Of a DNA stretch of 64,000 nt, positions 35,017 to 43,427 are shown piece by piece. The notes below the pieces were generated by a model. It searched no databases. It was given only the letters and a program-made list of their open reading frames with translations, and was not told the origin of the DNA. The DNA is from Paraburkholderia caribensis (GTDB lineage: Bacteria > Pseudomonadota > Gammaproteobacteria > Burkholderiales > Burkholderiaceae), in the NCBI RefSeq assembly GCF_002902945.1, contig NZ_CP026102.1, positions 930,001 through 994,000 of the forward strand, read 5' to 3'. The position numbers were made by a program, and so were the translations under genes. Position 1 is the stretch's first letter, and each line of letters starts with the position of its first letter.

Positions 35017-35799
35017 TTACGCGACGTCGCTCGTCTTGATGACGAACGTCGAGTACGTGTAGTCGGTGCCGCTGCCGACCGTGCCGCGATGCGCGGACTG
35101 CACGGCCGCGACGATATTCACGTACGCGCCGCAGCGACAGATGTTGCCGCTCATGCGCTCGCGGATTTCTTCATCCGTCAGTTGCGGCGGACGGCGTCGC
35201 ACGTCTGCGGTGACCGTGCTGGCCGTGCCGGCGTCGAATTCCGTGAGCAAGGCCGTCGCCGAACAGATTTGCCCCGGCGTACAGTAACCGCACTGGAACG
35301 CATCCTGTTCGATGAACGCGCGTTGCACCGGGTTCAGCGTGCCGTTGCTCGCGAGTCCTTCGATCGTCGTGATCGCTTCGCCTTCGTGCATCACGGCGAG
35401 CGTGAGGCACGCGTTGATGCGGCGTCCATTGGCGAGCACCGTGCAGGCGCCGCACTGTCCGCGATCGCAGCCTTTCTTCGTGCCCGTGAGGCCGGCGTAT
35501 TCGCGCAGCGCGTCGAGCAGCGTCACGCGCGGCTCGAGTTGCAACGTGTAGTCGCGTCCGTTGATGTTGAGCGTCACGGCGCGCGGCGGCACCGTTGCGC
35601 GTGCAACGGGCTGCGCGGCGGCGGGCGTTTGTGTCTGCGCTTGCGCGTAAGGTGCGGTGCCCACTGCGGCCGCGGCCGCGGCGGATTGCAGGAAGCGGCG
35701 GCGTGAAGTGCTGGATGGCGAGACGTCATGCTCGTCCTGGCGGGACGCGTGCGCATCGTGTTGCGCGCACGGACCCTGGCAGTCGTTGTGGTGGGACAT
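35017..35799 (-). CDS. paoA: Aldehyde oxidoreductase 2Fe-2S subunit with Tat signal (PaoA-like)
   Basis: About 260 residues from ATG 35799. The Tat signal is STSRRRFLQSAAAAAAVG, after an unusually long His/Asp-rich leader (SHHNDCQGPCAQHDAHASRQ) that may be trimmed or bind metal. Two 2Fe-2S domains follow: GCDRGQCGACTVLANGRRIN with a later Cys, and CGYCTPGQI with GNICRCGAY. First gene of the paoABC operon, so its signal exports the folded complex. The operon start may be controlled from the spacer up to 36144. Confidence 0.92.
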   Translation of the reverse strand: MSHHNDCQGPCAQHDAHASRQDEHDVSPSSTSRRRFLQSAAAAAAVGTAPYAQAQTQTPAAAQPVARATVPPRAVTLNINGRDYTLQLEPRVTLLDALREYAGLTGTKKGCDRGQCGACTVLANGRRINACLTLAVMHEGEAITTIEGLASNGTLNPVQRAFIEQDAFQCGYCTPGQICSATALLTEFDAGTASTVTADVRRRPPQLTDEEIRERMSGNICRCGAYVNIVAAVQSAHRGTVGSGTDYTYSTFVIKTSDVA

Positions 35800-36144
35800 G
35801 ATGTTCTGCTTGCTCCTGGAAGTTCGATGCAAGCTCACGCCGCATCGAACCCGAAGCGGGCGCCCGGTGCATGGCAAGCCTTGTCAATGAGCAATTTCGA
35901 TGCCGCTGGTGCAGAACATCACAATGCGACCGCACGCGCGGCGAACTGCTTTCTCAAACGACTTCACGCCGCACCCGGCGTCGCGCAACGCAAAGATTGC
36001 GGCGTGTTTGGGCAGCGTTGAAAGCACGTGTCGATCGTGGCACATCTGCCGTGGCGCAGCGGTGACGGATGGATGGCGCGAAGATGGCGGGGAAATGGCG
36101 TGGGCGCCATGCGCCGAACGACGTCGGGCGCGGTGCAAAAACAG
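35800..36144. other. Intergenic region, 345 bases, no gene seen
   Basis: Upstream of paoA and downstream of pyrB. No convincing open frame. It should contain the pao promoter, which I could not pinpoint. Confidence 0.4.
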
Positions 36145-36174
36145 AAACGCGCGTCGAACCTCAACGCGCGTTTT
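36145..36174 (-). terminator. Terminator downstream of the ATCase gene
   Basis: AAACGCGCG (36145-36153) pairs with CGCGCGTTT (36164-36172), with A/T runs on each side (AAAAACAG left, TTTTAC right). It lies 35 bases after the leftward pyrB stop. Confidence 0.75.
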
Positions 36175-36208
36175 ACATGAGCCAGCAGCGGCTCAGCCTG
36201 TGAGCCAA

Positions 36209-37501
36209 TCAATCGATACCATCAAACACCGCATCGTCGGGCCCGAGATACGCGGGCGGACGCCACGCGGCATCGCGCATCGAGTGTTGAACCAGCTTCT
36301 CGACGCCGAGCAGCACCGCGAAGATTGCCATCCGCACGGGAATGCCGTTGTCCGTCTGGCGGAAGATCGCGAGGCGCGAATCGTGGTTCAGGTCGGTGCT
36401 CAGGTCGTTCGCGCCGGGGCGACTGTCGCGCGGCAGCGGGTGCATGATCAGCGTGTCCTGGCCGCACACGGTATCGACGAGCGCCTGGTTGATCTGGAAG
36501 TCGGGCGTATAGCCTTCGAACGATTCATCCGCGAAGCGCTCCTTCTGGATGCGCGTCGCATAGACGACGTCCGCGCCGCGCAGGCCGTTGGTGAGATCGT
36601 GCGTCTGTTCGACCACATGACCGTTGCGCGAAATCTGATCGACGATGTACGCGGGCATTTCCAGCGTAGGCGGCGAAATCAGCGTGAACTTGATGCCGCG
36701 ATACAGCGCGAGCAGCTTCACGAGCGAATGCACGGTGCGCCCGTACTTCAGGTCGCCGACCAGCGCGATATGGGCGCCGTCGACGATCTTGCCCAGACGC
36801 GAGAACTCGCGCTGGATCGTGTACAGGTCGAGCAGCGCCTGGCTGGGGTGCTCGCCGGGGCCGTCGCCGCCGTTGATCACGGGAATGTTGGTGGCGCGCG
36901 CGAATTCGGCCACGGAGCCCTGGTCCGGATGGCGGATCACGAGCGCATCGACGTAGCCGGACATCACGCGGCTCGTGTCGTAGATCGACTCGCCCTTGGC
37001 CATCGACGAAAACGTGAAGCCCGTCGTGTCGCACACCGAGCCGCCCAGGCGGCAAAACGCCGCGCCGAAGCTGACGCGGGTGCGCGTGCTGGCCTCGAAG
37101 AACAGATTGCCGAGCACCGCGCCTTCGAGCACGCGCGAGATTTTCCGGCGGCGCGCGATGGGCTGCATGATGTCGGCGACGCGGAACAGCGCTTCGACGG
37201 CGTCGCGCGAGAACTGATCGACGGACAGCAGTTGCGGCTTGCCTTCGAACAGCATCTGGCTCGCCAGTGACTGCGAATCTACGCTCTGCGTATGTTTTTC
37301 AGCGGGCGCGCCGTTGACGACGATCTCCGACACGAAGCGCTCGACGATTTCCGGCATCGCGCGCGATTCCTGCGAATCGTCGGGCAGCAGCCACGTATCG
37401 AGCGCACGCTTCGACACGCCGATACGTGTCGCGAAGCCGTCGCGGGTGAGGTTCAGACGCCGCATCGCGTCACGGAGAAATGCTTGTTGCGGGACGCTCA
37501 T
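36209..37501 (-). CDS. pyrB: Aspartate carbamoyltransferase with N-terminal HTH-like extension
   Basis: 430 residues. The catalytic part (from about residue 80) has all signature motifs of ATCase: FFEASTRTRVSFGAAF, the GGDGPGEHPSQALLDLYT segment, LVGDLKYGRTVHSL and MHPLPRDSRP. It condenses carbamoyl phosphate and aspartate in pyrimidine synthesis. The first ~45 residues (FLRDAMRRLNLTRDGFATRI, then GVSKRALDTWLLPDDSQESR) read as a helix-turn-helix of the YdaS/XRE sort, which E. coli PyrB lacks. Such long ATCases are known in Burkholderia. No pyrI or dihydroorotase gene is adjacent. A 19-base palindrome lies 35-53 bases upstream of the ATG and could be its own operator. Confidence 0.9.
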   Translation of the reverse strand: MSVPQQAFLRDAMRRLNLTRDGFATRIGVSKRALDTWLLPDDSQESRAMPEIVERFVSEIVVNGAPAEKHTQSVDSQSLASQMLFEGKPQLLSVDQFSRDAVEALFRVADIMQPIARRRKISRVLEGAVLGNLFFEASTRTRVSFGAAFCRLGGSVCDTTGFTFSSMAKGESIYDTSRVMSGYVDALVIRHPDQGSVAEFARATNIPVINGGDGPGEHPSQALLDLYTIQREFSRLGKIVDGAHIALVGDLKYGRTVHSLVKLLALYRGIKFTLISPPTLEMPAYIVDQISRNGHVVEQTHDLTNGLRGADVVYATRIQKERFADESFEGYTPDFQINQALVDTVCGQDTLIMHPLPRDSRPGANDLSTDLNHDSRLAIFRQTDNGIPVRMAIFAVLLGVEKLVQHSMRDAAWRPPAYLGPDDAVFDGID

Positions 37502-37535
37502 GGGCTGCCTCTCTTTTCGTCAGGAGATAGGGTAG

Positions 37536-37554
37536 ATATACGCGATGCGTATAT
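37536..37554. promoter_or_regulatory. 19-base palindrome, candidate pyrB operator
   Basis: ATATACGC-GAT-GCGTATAT, perfect 8-base arms with a 3-base spacer, in the promoter of the HTH-fused ATCase; on the minus strand it overlaps a TATATC -10 candidate. Its position and symmetry suit a dimeric HTH protein. Autoregulation by the ATCase extension is a hypothesis. Confidence 0.6.
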
Positions 37555-37674
37555 TAATTCGCTGGGCGAGGAAGTCAAGGAATTTCGTGCACCGATGTGT
37601 CCGAGCGGCTGGTTTCCCCTGCGCTGGCGAAAACGCGCGGCGGCAAGCGCAGTTTTGCGGTTACACTGCCCGAC

Positions 37675-37779
37675 ATGGAAAACGGCTCATTGCTTCGTGA
37701 TCGTGTGGAAACAGGTACGCCTTTGCGTGCCGTGCCCGCACGCGCCGCTTCCAAAGCCAAAAAACAGTTGCTCATCTGA
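37675..37779 (+). CDS. Possible 34-residue leader peptide (doubtful)
   Basis: Short frame MENGSLLRDRVETGTPLRAV... ending KKQLLI just before the 37788 hairpin. A promoter-like TTACACT sits seven bases before the ATG, which would leave almost no leader, and no ribosome site is visible. A GTG at 37597 would lengthen it to 60 codons. It could be a leader peptide for the dapA-like gene, or chance. Confidence 0.25.
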   Translation: MENGSLLRDRVETGTPLRAVPARAASKAKKQLLI

Positions 37780-37787
37780 CCGGAGCT

Positions 37788-37817
37788 GCTGTTCCGTCAG
37801 ATGTGCGACGGAACAGC
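37788..37817 (+). promoter_or_regulatory. Strong hairpin upstream of the dapA-like gene
   Basis: GCTGTTCCGTC (37788-37798) and GACGGAACAGC (37807-37817) form a perfect 11-base stem with an 8-base loop. No T-run follows, so it is not a standard terminator. It could be a leader structure, an RNA-stability element or a protein site. It is 89 bases before the start codon. Confidence 0.55.
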
Positions 37818-37906
37818 CTCGATCAACGGTCCTCGACACCCCCCCGCTTCCGATCCTGCTTCCTCGCCGCTGAACGGTTCCCATACGGTCGCCTTCGAGG
37901 AAAGTC

Positions 37907-38776
37907 ATGTCCAATTTTTCGGGTATCTGGATTCCCCTTGTCACGCCGTTTGCCGCCAACGGTGCCGTCGATCACGATGCGTTGCGCCGCCTGATCGGGC
38001 TCTACGCCGACGCAGGCGTCGCGGGAGTGGTCGCGCTCGGCACGACGGGGGAACCGTCTTCGCTCGAGCCCGGCGAGCAGGAAGCCGTGCTCGCGACCAC
38101 GCTCGACGCGGCAGGCGGCGCGCTGCCGGTGATCGCCGGCGTGTCGGGCAACAACCCGCGCGCCGTGCGTGAGCGCGTGTCGCGTCTGAACGCATTGCCG
38201 CTCGCGGGTGTGCTGATTTCGGCGCCGTACTATGTGCGGCCGTCGCAAGCGGGCATCGCCGCACACTTCACGATGCTGGCCGACGCAAGCGAGCATCCCG
38301 TCGTGATGTACGACATTCCCGCGCGCACCGGCGTGCGCATCGAACTGCAGACGCTGCTTTCGCTTGCCGCGCACCCGCGCATTCAGGCGATCAAGGACTG
38401 CGCGGGATCGCTCGACACCACGCACGCGCTGATCCTCGACGGCCGTCTGCAGGTGCTCGCCGGCGACGAGATCCGTATCTTCGACACGCTCTGCATGGGC
38501 GGCAGCGGCGCGATTTCGGCGTCGGCGCATCTGTGGCCGGAGCGTTTCGTCGCGCTCGATCGCGCGTTGAAGGCGGGGCGTCTCGATGAAGGGCGGGCGC
38601 TTTTCCACTCGCTCGTGCCGTTGATCGGCGCGCTGACGGCCGAGCCGAACCCCGCGCCCGTGAAGGCGGCGCTTGCCGTGCAAGGTCTGATCGAAGGAGA
38701 AGGCGATTTGCGCGCGCCGATGACGCAAGCAAGCGAAACATTGCGCGAGCGTTTGCAGAAACTGCTTGCCGTCTGA
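37907..38776 (+). CDS. Dihydrodipicolinate synthase (DapA) family aldolase
   Basis: 289 residues, the usual length. TIM-barrel class I aldolase with the Schiff-base Lys in AIKDCAGSLD, the catalytic Tyr in VVMYDIPARTG, and GTTGEPSSLEPGEQ for carboxylate binding. It forms or cleaves pyruvate adducts. The residues around the active site (APYYVRPSQAG, IKDCAGS) differ from the strict lysine-pathway DapA (YNKPTQEG, IKEASG), so it may be a catabolic member such as a keto-acid aldolase or hydroxyproline-pathway deaminase. Start ATG 37907 follows GAGGAAAG. Confidence 0.85.
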   Translation: MSNFSGIWIPLVTPFAANGAVDHDALRRLIGLYADAGVAGVVALGTTGEPSSLEPGEQEAVLATTLDAAGGALPVIAGVSGNNPRAVRERVSRLNALPLAGVLISAPYYVRPSQAGIAAHFTMLADASEHPVVMYDIPARTGVRIELQTLLSLAAHPRIQAIKDCAGSLDTTHALILDGRLQVLAGDEIRIFDTLCMGGSGAISASAHLWPERFVALDRALKAGRLDEGRALFHSLVPLIGALTAEPNPAPVKAALAVQGLIEGEGDLRAPMTQASETLRERLQKLLAV

Positions 38777-39035
38777 CATTCGTTCGACGGTTTGCGATTT
38801 CTGTCTACGTCGAACGCGCCGCCTCTCGCGGATCGATGCGGCGGTGCGAGCGCACTGAACCTGATGCGGATATGCGACGAATCCGATGTCGTCCAATTTG
38901 AGATGAGGGCCTGGCGGATGGCGTGATAATGCGCGCCACCGTTTTTCCCCATCAACGAGATCTGTTCGTCATCCTGCGTATGCCGGTTCACCGCAACACC
39001 GCGCCGCCCGCCGCGCGTACCACGACACGCGCCGC

Positions 39036-40229
39036 GTGTTGGTCTTTCGCAAGCATGCCGCCGTGCGCCGTCACGGCCGGGACGCGGGGCGGCTGCTGAT
39101 GTCGCTGATCTGGGGAACCGGCAAGCGCCTGACGAACGGCTCGGTGCGCTTCGTCACGCGGCACACCGCGGTGACCATCGCGACACTCGCCGCCTGCTGC
39201 AGTTCGGCGCTGGCGTTGACGGCGGGGATCGTGATCGGGCGCGATCATCCGAAGCGCGACGCGGCCACGCAAGCCAGCGACAGCCGCGTCGCGCGTGACT
39301 ACACGATTGCGGAACTCGGCAAGCTGAATGCGGCGATCGAGCAGATGGAGCCGCGTCTGACGCAGCTCGCCTCGCAGGTCGCGACGCTGCACGATTTCGA
39401 AACCCGTCTGAAGACGATCAAGACCTTGCCGCGCCCGGTGTTCGCGCCGCCTGTGCTGTCTGCGAGCGACGTGCTCGGCGACGACGCGGGCGACGATGTG
39501 TCCGACGCCGCGCAGCAGAAGGCGCGGAAGGCTGGGCGGCCGGCGAAGGGTGGCGCGCCCGCCGCTCCGAAGCGCGATGCGGACCACGATGATGGCCCGT
39601 CGACCGGGAAACCCGCCGGGCAGCCAAACGACAAGGCCAGCGAACCCGCAGCGGAAAGCGCCGAAGGCGGCCCGTCGCTGCCGCCGCGCCGTTGCGACGA
39701 ATTGCTCGGCCACCCGGCGCGCGACGCAATTGCGCTTCACGAGCACATTGCCTGTCTCGTCACCACGCTGTCGGCGCTCGAACAGGAAGCGACGCTGCAC
39801 GTCGCGAACTGGGCGTCGTTCCCGGGCCGCATGCCCGTCGACGGCGCGCGCTTCGGCTCGCCGTTCGGCAATCGCGTCGATCCGTTCACGCATCACCTGA
39901 GCTTTCACCCGGGCGTGGATCTCGTGGCGCCGCCGGGCACGCCGATTCTCGCCGCAGCGGGCGGCCGCGTGATTCACGCGGGACCGCAGGGCGGCTACGG
40001 CAATGCCGTCGAAATCGACCACGGCAACGGCCTGATCACGCGCTATGGCCATGCTTCGCGGATCGTCGTGCAGGAGGGCGATCTCGTGCTGCCGCGCCAG
40101 CATATCGCCGATGTGGGTTCGACGGGCCGCTCGACGGGCCCGCATCTGCACTTCGAAGTGCTCGTCAACGGCGCGCCCGTCGATCCAACCGACTATCTCG
40201 CACTTTTCATGGGGCCGTCTCATGGCTGA
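39036..40229 (+). CDS. M23 (LytM-type) peptidoglycan metallo-endopeptidase
   Basis: 397 residues from GTG 39036, or 376 from ATG 39099. One N-terminal membrane span (about 45-68), a coiled-coil segment (LGKLNAAIEQMEPRLTQLAS), a disordered Ala/Lys/Pro/Asp-rich linker, then the LytM domain with both zinc motifs: HPGVDLVAPPG and GPHLHFEVLVNG. It probably cleaves peptidoglycan cross-links in the periplasm. Overlaps the next gene by eight bases (ATGGCTGA) and sits in an operon with a bactofilin, a pairing linked to cell shape and envelope remodelling. Confidence 0.9.
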   Translation: MLVFRKHAAVRRHGRDAGRLLMSLIWGTGKRLTNGSVRFVTRHTAVTIATLAACCSSALALTAGIVIGRDHPKRDAATQASDSRVARDYTIAELGKLNAAIEQMEPRLTQLASQVATLHDFETRLKTIKTLPRPVFAPPVLSASDVLGDDAGDDVSDAAQQKARKAGRPAKGGAPAAPKRDADHDDGPSTGKPAGQPNDKASEPAAESAEGGPSLPPRRCDELLGHPARDAIALHEHIACLVTTLSALEQEATLHVANWASFPGRMPVDGARFGSPFGNRVDPFTHHLSFHPGVDLVAPPGTPILAAAGGRVIHAGPQGGYGNAVEIDHGNGLITRYGHASRIVVQEGDLVLPRQHIADVGSTGRSTGPHLHFEVLVNGAPVDPTDYLALFMGPSHG

Positions 40230-40611
40230 TTTTCTTCGCTCGGGCGGGCGGCGCGGGCACGGGCATGTCCGTGGGCATGTCGTCACGCAGCGTGCGTATG
40301 TGTTGCAGCCCGTGCGCTCGCTGCCGATGCGCATCGGCGTGTGGGCGATGGTTTGCATCGCGTGTGTGTCGGCAGGGGCGGCGGCGATGCGTGGCTATGC
40401 GACATACGCGGATTCAGCGGCACCGCCGGCTGTCGTGCCCGCAGCGCACGACGAGTTGCAAGACGCGCTGGCGCGCGCACAGCTCGCGCTGAAGCAGGAA
40501 GCGGCGTCGCGCGCGAGCGTGCAGAAATCCGCCGACGCGCTCACCGTCGAAGTGCGCAGGCTCCAGGCGCAAGTGCTGTTTCTCCAGGGCCAAAGCCGTT
40601 CGCGCCGCTGA
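40222..40611 (+). CDS. Small membrane coiled-coil protein
   Basis: 129 residues from ATG 40222; a longer frame upstream lies inside the peptidase gene. One membrane span (about 36-56, RIGVWAMVCIACVSAGAAAM) followed by a predicted coiled coil (ALARAQLALKQEAASRASVQ, then KSADALTVEVRRLQAQVLFL). The start overlaps the M23 gene's stop, so translation is coupled. Lying between the peptidase and the bactofilin, it may be a scaffold connecting them. No family recognised. Confidence 0.75.
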   Translation: MADFLRSGGRRGHGHVRGHVVTQRAYVLQPVRSLPMRIGVWAMVCIACVSAGAAAMRGYATYADSAAPPAVVPAAHDELQDALARAQLALKQEAASRASVQKSADALTVEVRRLQAQVLFLQGQSRSRR

Positions 40612-40648
40612 GGCGCGGCGTATTTTCAACTTCATCCCGGTATCGAAT

Positions 40649-41095
40649 ATGTTCAGCAAGAAGAAGTCACCCGGCGTCTCCCAGAACAAACTGGCAACCC
40701 TCATTGCGCACGACGTATACATCACAGGCGACGTCGAATTCAGCGACGGCCTGCGCATGGATGGCCACGTAAAAGGCAACGTCTCGGGCAAGGCGGGGTG
40801 CGAGACGCTGCTGGTGCTGAGCAATCGCGGCTCGATCACGGGCAATGTGTATGGCTACGACGTGATCGTCAACGGCAGGATCACGGGCGACGTCATCGCC
40901 GATCACTTCGTCGAGTTGCAGGAGAACGCGCACATCACGGGCAACATCTACTATCAGCAGCTGCGGATGGATGTGGGCGCGTCGGTGGATGGCAAGCTGA
41001 CGCGGCGCGATGCGGCGCTCACGTCGGCAAGCCCGCATTTCGAGCCCGCGACGTTCGCGCCCGAACAGTCCGGCGCATCGGCCGCAGAACAGTGA
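40649..41095 (+). CDS. Bactofilin (polymer-forming cytoskeletal protein)
   Basis: 148 residues. The central ~100 residues are a right-handed beta-helix of repeating units with the bactofilin pattern (VYITGDVEFSDGLRMDGHVK, GNVSGKAG, LLVLSNRGSITGNVYGYDVI, AHITGNIYYQQLRMDVGASV). Short flexible tails flank it. Bactofilins polymerise without nucleotide at the inner face of the membrane and recruit M23 peptidases, as with CcmA/Csd proteins in Helicobacter and BacA/LmdC in Hyphomonadaceae. Lies 37 bases after the coiled-coil protein in the same operon. Confidence 0.93.
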   Translation: MFSKKKSPGVSQNKLATLIAHDVYITGDVEFSDGLRMDGHVKGNVSGKAGCETLLVLSNRGSITGNVYGYDVIVNGRITGDVIADHFVELQENAHITGNIYYQQLRMDVGASVDGKLTRRDAALTSASPHFEPATFAPEQSGASAAEQ

Positions 41096-41116
41096 CGGCC
41101 CGGACGGCGGCTCACG

Positions 41117-43186
41117 TCACGCCGTCGACATGCGCTCCTGAAGCAGATCGCTGAAGGCGTCGGCCGTGAGCGGCTTGCCGAGCAGGAAGCCCTGCATTTC
41201 GTCGCATTGCAGGTCCTTGAGCTTGTCGAGTTGCGACGCCGTTTCGACGCCCTCGGCCACCACGTCCATTTCCAGCGAATGCGCGAGCGCGATGATCGCC
41301 TGCACGATCGCGCTGCCTTCGTGGCCGTCGGCATCGAGCCCGCTCGTGAAGAAGCGGTCGATTTTCAGCTGCTTCACGCGAAAGCGCTGCAGATAGGCGA
41401 GGCTCGAATAGCCCGTGCCGAAGTCGTCGATTGAAATTTCGAAGCCGCTGCTCTGGAACTCGCGGATCATTTCGGTCGTCTTGGCGGCGTCCTGCATGGC
41501 GACCGTCTCGGTGATCTCGAACATGATCTGCATGCAATCGACACCTTCCGCGCGCACGATCTCCAGCATCCTTGCGACCAGATCCGGCTGCGCCATCTGG
41601 CGCGGCGACAGATTGATCGCGACTTTCATCGACGGCAGGCCGGCGCTTTCCCAGCGGCGGATCTGGCGGCAGGTCTCGCGCACGACCCAATAGCCGATCT
41701 CCACGATCTGCCCGGAGCGCTCGGCGATCGGGATGAAATCCATCGGCGCGAGCACGCCGATCTCGGGGTGATTCAGGCGGATCAAGGCTTCCGCGCCCGC
41801 GACCTCGCCGCTGTCGCCGCGGAATTTCGGCTGGAAGTGCAGCGAGAAATAGCCTTTGCCGAGCGCTTCGTGCAGCGCGCCCTGGATCTTCAGCGTGCGC
41901 ATCGCCGCTTCGTTCATGTGCGCTTCGAAGAAACGATAGGTGCTGCGTCCGCCGCGCTTCGCTTCGTACATCGCGGCGTCGGCATGCTTCAGCAGTTCGT
42001 CGACGGAATGGCCGTCCTGCGGATACAGCGCAATGCCGATGCTGGGCATGATCTGCAGCATCTGGCTTTGCGTGCTGATGCCTTCGCGCATCCTTTCGAG
42101 GACGGCCTCGGCCATCCGTTCCGCGTCGCGCGGCGCGCTCAGGTTCTCGGCCAGCACGACGAACTCGTCGCCGCCGAGTCGCGCGACGGTGTCGGCGTTG
42201 CGCACGCACTGCCGCAGGTGCTGCGCGAACGATTTCAACACTTCGTCGCCGAATGCGTGGCCGAGCGAATCGTTGATCGTCTTGAAGCCGTCGAGGTCCA
42301 TGAAGAGGATCGCAAAGCCGCGGCGGCTCAGCTTCGATGCGTGGATCGCGTGCTCGATGCGCTCGTTCAGCGTGCGGCGGTTCGGCAGGTCGGTGAGCGT
42401 GTCGTAGGTGGCAAGCCGCACGATCTGATTGTTCAGCGACGAAACCGAACCGGCGAGGAAGCTTGTGCGCGCATCGAAGCGCGACAGGATCAGCGTGACG
42501 ATCAGAATCACGAACGTGAACAGGATAATCGTCGTCGCGAGCCACTGCGCGTTGACACCGCGCGCCGCGCCGCACACCGAGCCGGGCAGGAAGTCGGCGG
42601 CGGCCATGCCTGTGTAGTGCATGCCCGTGATCGCGACGCCCATCACGCAGGCCGCGCCGATGCGCTTGAGCAGCACGCCGTGCTGGCTCGAATCGCGCAG
42701 CGTGTGGGCGATCCACAGCGCGGCCATCGACGCTGCAATCGCAATCACGACGGAAGCGGTGAACAGGCCGGGGCGATAGTGGATGCCCGGCTGCATCTGC
42801 ATTGCCGCCATGCCGGTGTAGTGCATGCCCGCGATGCCGAAGCCCATCAGCAGGCCGCCGGTGACGAGGCGCCTGGCGGAGAGCGTCGGGCGCGCCACCT
42901 GGACGAGCGCGAAGTACGAGACGATCATCGCGATGATCAGCGAGCAGGCGGTGATCGCGAAATCGTAGCCGAGCGGGATGGGCAGCGAGAAGGCCAGCAT
43001 CCCGATAAAGTGCATCGACCAGATGCCCGTGCCCATTGCTGCCGCGCCGCCCGCGAGCCAAAGATGGCGCAGGCGGGCGGAGGCCATGGTGGAAATACGT
43101 CCGGCCAGGTCGAGCGCCGTGAATGAAGCCAGTGTTGCGACGGCGAGCGACACGACAACCAGACCGAGATGATAAGTGCTCTGCAT
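41117..43186 (-). CDS. MHYT-GGDEF-EAL cyclic-di-GMP signalling protein
   Basis: 689 residues. An N-terminal MHYT sensor domain of seven membrane helices shows three M-H-x2-G-M motifs (IWSMHFIGML, IAGMHYTGMA, ITGMHYTGMA), thought to bind copper and sense O2, CO or NO. A GGDEF domain follows with an intact GGDEF at about residue 336 and the inhibitory I-site RxxD (RNAD) five residues before it. An EAL domain comes next, with intact EAL near residue 463 and the DDFGTGYSSL loop. So both synthesis and breakdown of c-di-GMP look possible. Convergent with the bactofilin operon. Confidence 0.93.
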   Translation of the reverse strand: MQSTYHLGLVVVSLAVATLASFTALDLAGRISTMASARLRHLWLAGGAAAMGTGIWSMHFIGMLAFSLPIPLGYDFAITACSLIIAMIVSYFALVQVARPTLSARRLVTGGLLMGFGIAGMHYTGMAAMQMQPGIHYRPGLFTASVVIAIAASMAALWIAHTLRDSSQHGVLLKRIGAACVMGVAITGMHYTGMAAADFLPGSVCGAARGVNAQWLATTIILFTFVILIVTLILSRFDARTSFLAGSVSSLNNQIVRLATYDTLTDLPNRRTLNERIEHAIHASKLSRRGFAILFMDLDGFKTINDSLGHAFGDEVLKSFAQHLRQCVRNADTVARLGGDEFVVLAENLSAPRDAERMAEAVLERMREGISTQSQMLQIMPSIGIALYPQDGHSVDELLKHADAAMYEAKRGGRSTYRFFEAHMNEAAMRTLKIQGALHEALGKGYFSLHFQPKFRGDSGEVAGAEALIRLNHPEIGVLAPMDFIPIAERSGQIVEIGYWVVRETCRQIRRWESAGLPSMKVAINLSPRQMAQPDLVARMLEIVRAEGVDCMQIMFEITETVAMQDAAKTTEMIREFQSSGFEISIDDFGTGYSSLAYLQRFRVKQLKIDRFFTSGLDADGHEGSAIVQAIIALAHSLEMDVVAEGVETASQLDKLKDLQCDEMQGFLLGKPLTADAFSDLLQERMSTA

Positions 43187-43427
43187 GTCAGTTCCGTCGC
43201 GAGAGGAAGTTCCCTCGACTGGTTAACGGCAGCATGTCTAAAACATTGAGCACTTTCTTAAAAGTTTTATTCGAATGATTTAGTGAAACATTTTGAAAGC
43301 GCTTTAGCAGATTTTGAAAGTGATGGGAACCATTTTCGCGGATCGGAAAATGGACCATGTGCGGCAGGGCCGATACGCTGAGCGCGACGATGCGCGGCGC
43401 GCGCCGGTGGCGTTGGCGGGGCGTGAG

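Larger units (their letters stand above)
37502..37906. other. Intergenic region between divergent pyrB and dapA-like genes
   Basis: 405 bases. Holds the palindrome at 37536-37554, a possible rightward promoter (TTTTGCGGTTACACT, about 37652-37667), a 34-codon frame at 37675-37779, and a strong hairpin at 37788-37817. Otherwise nothing coding. Confidence 0.5.
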
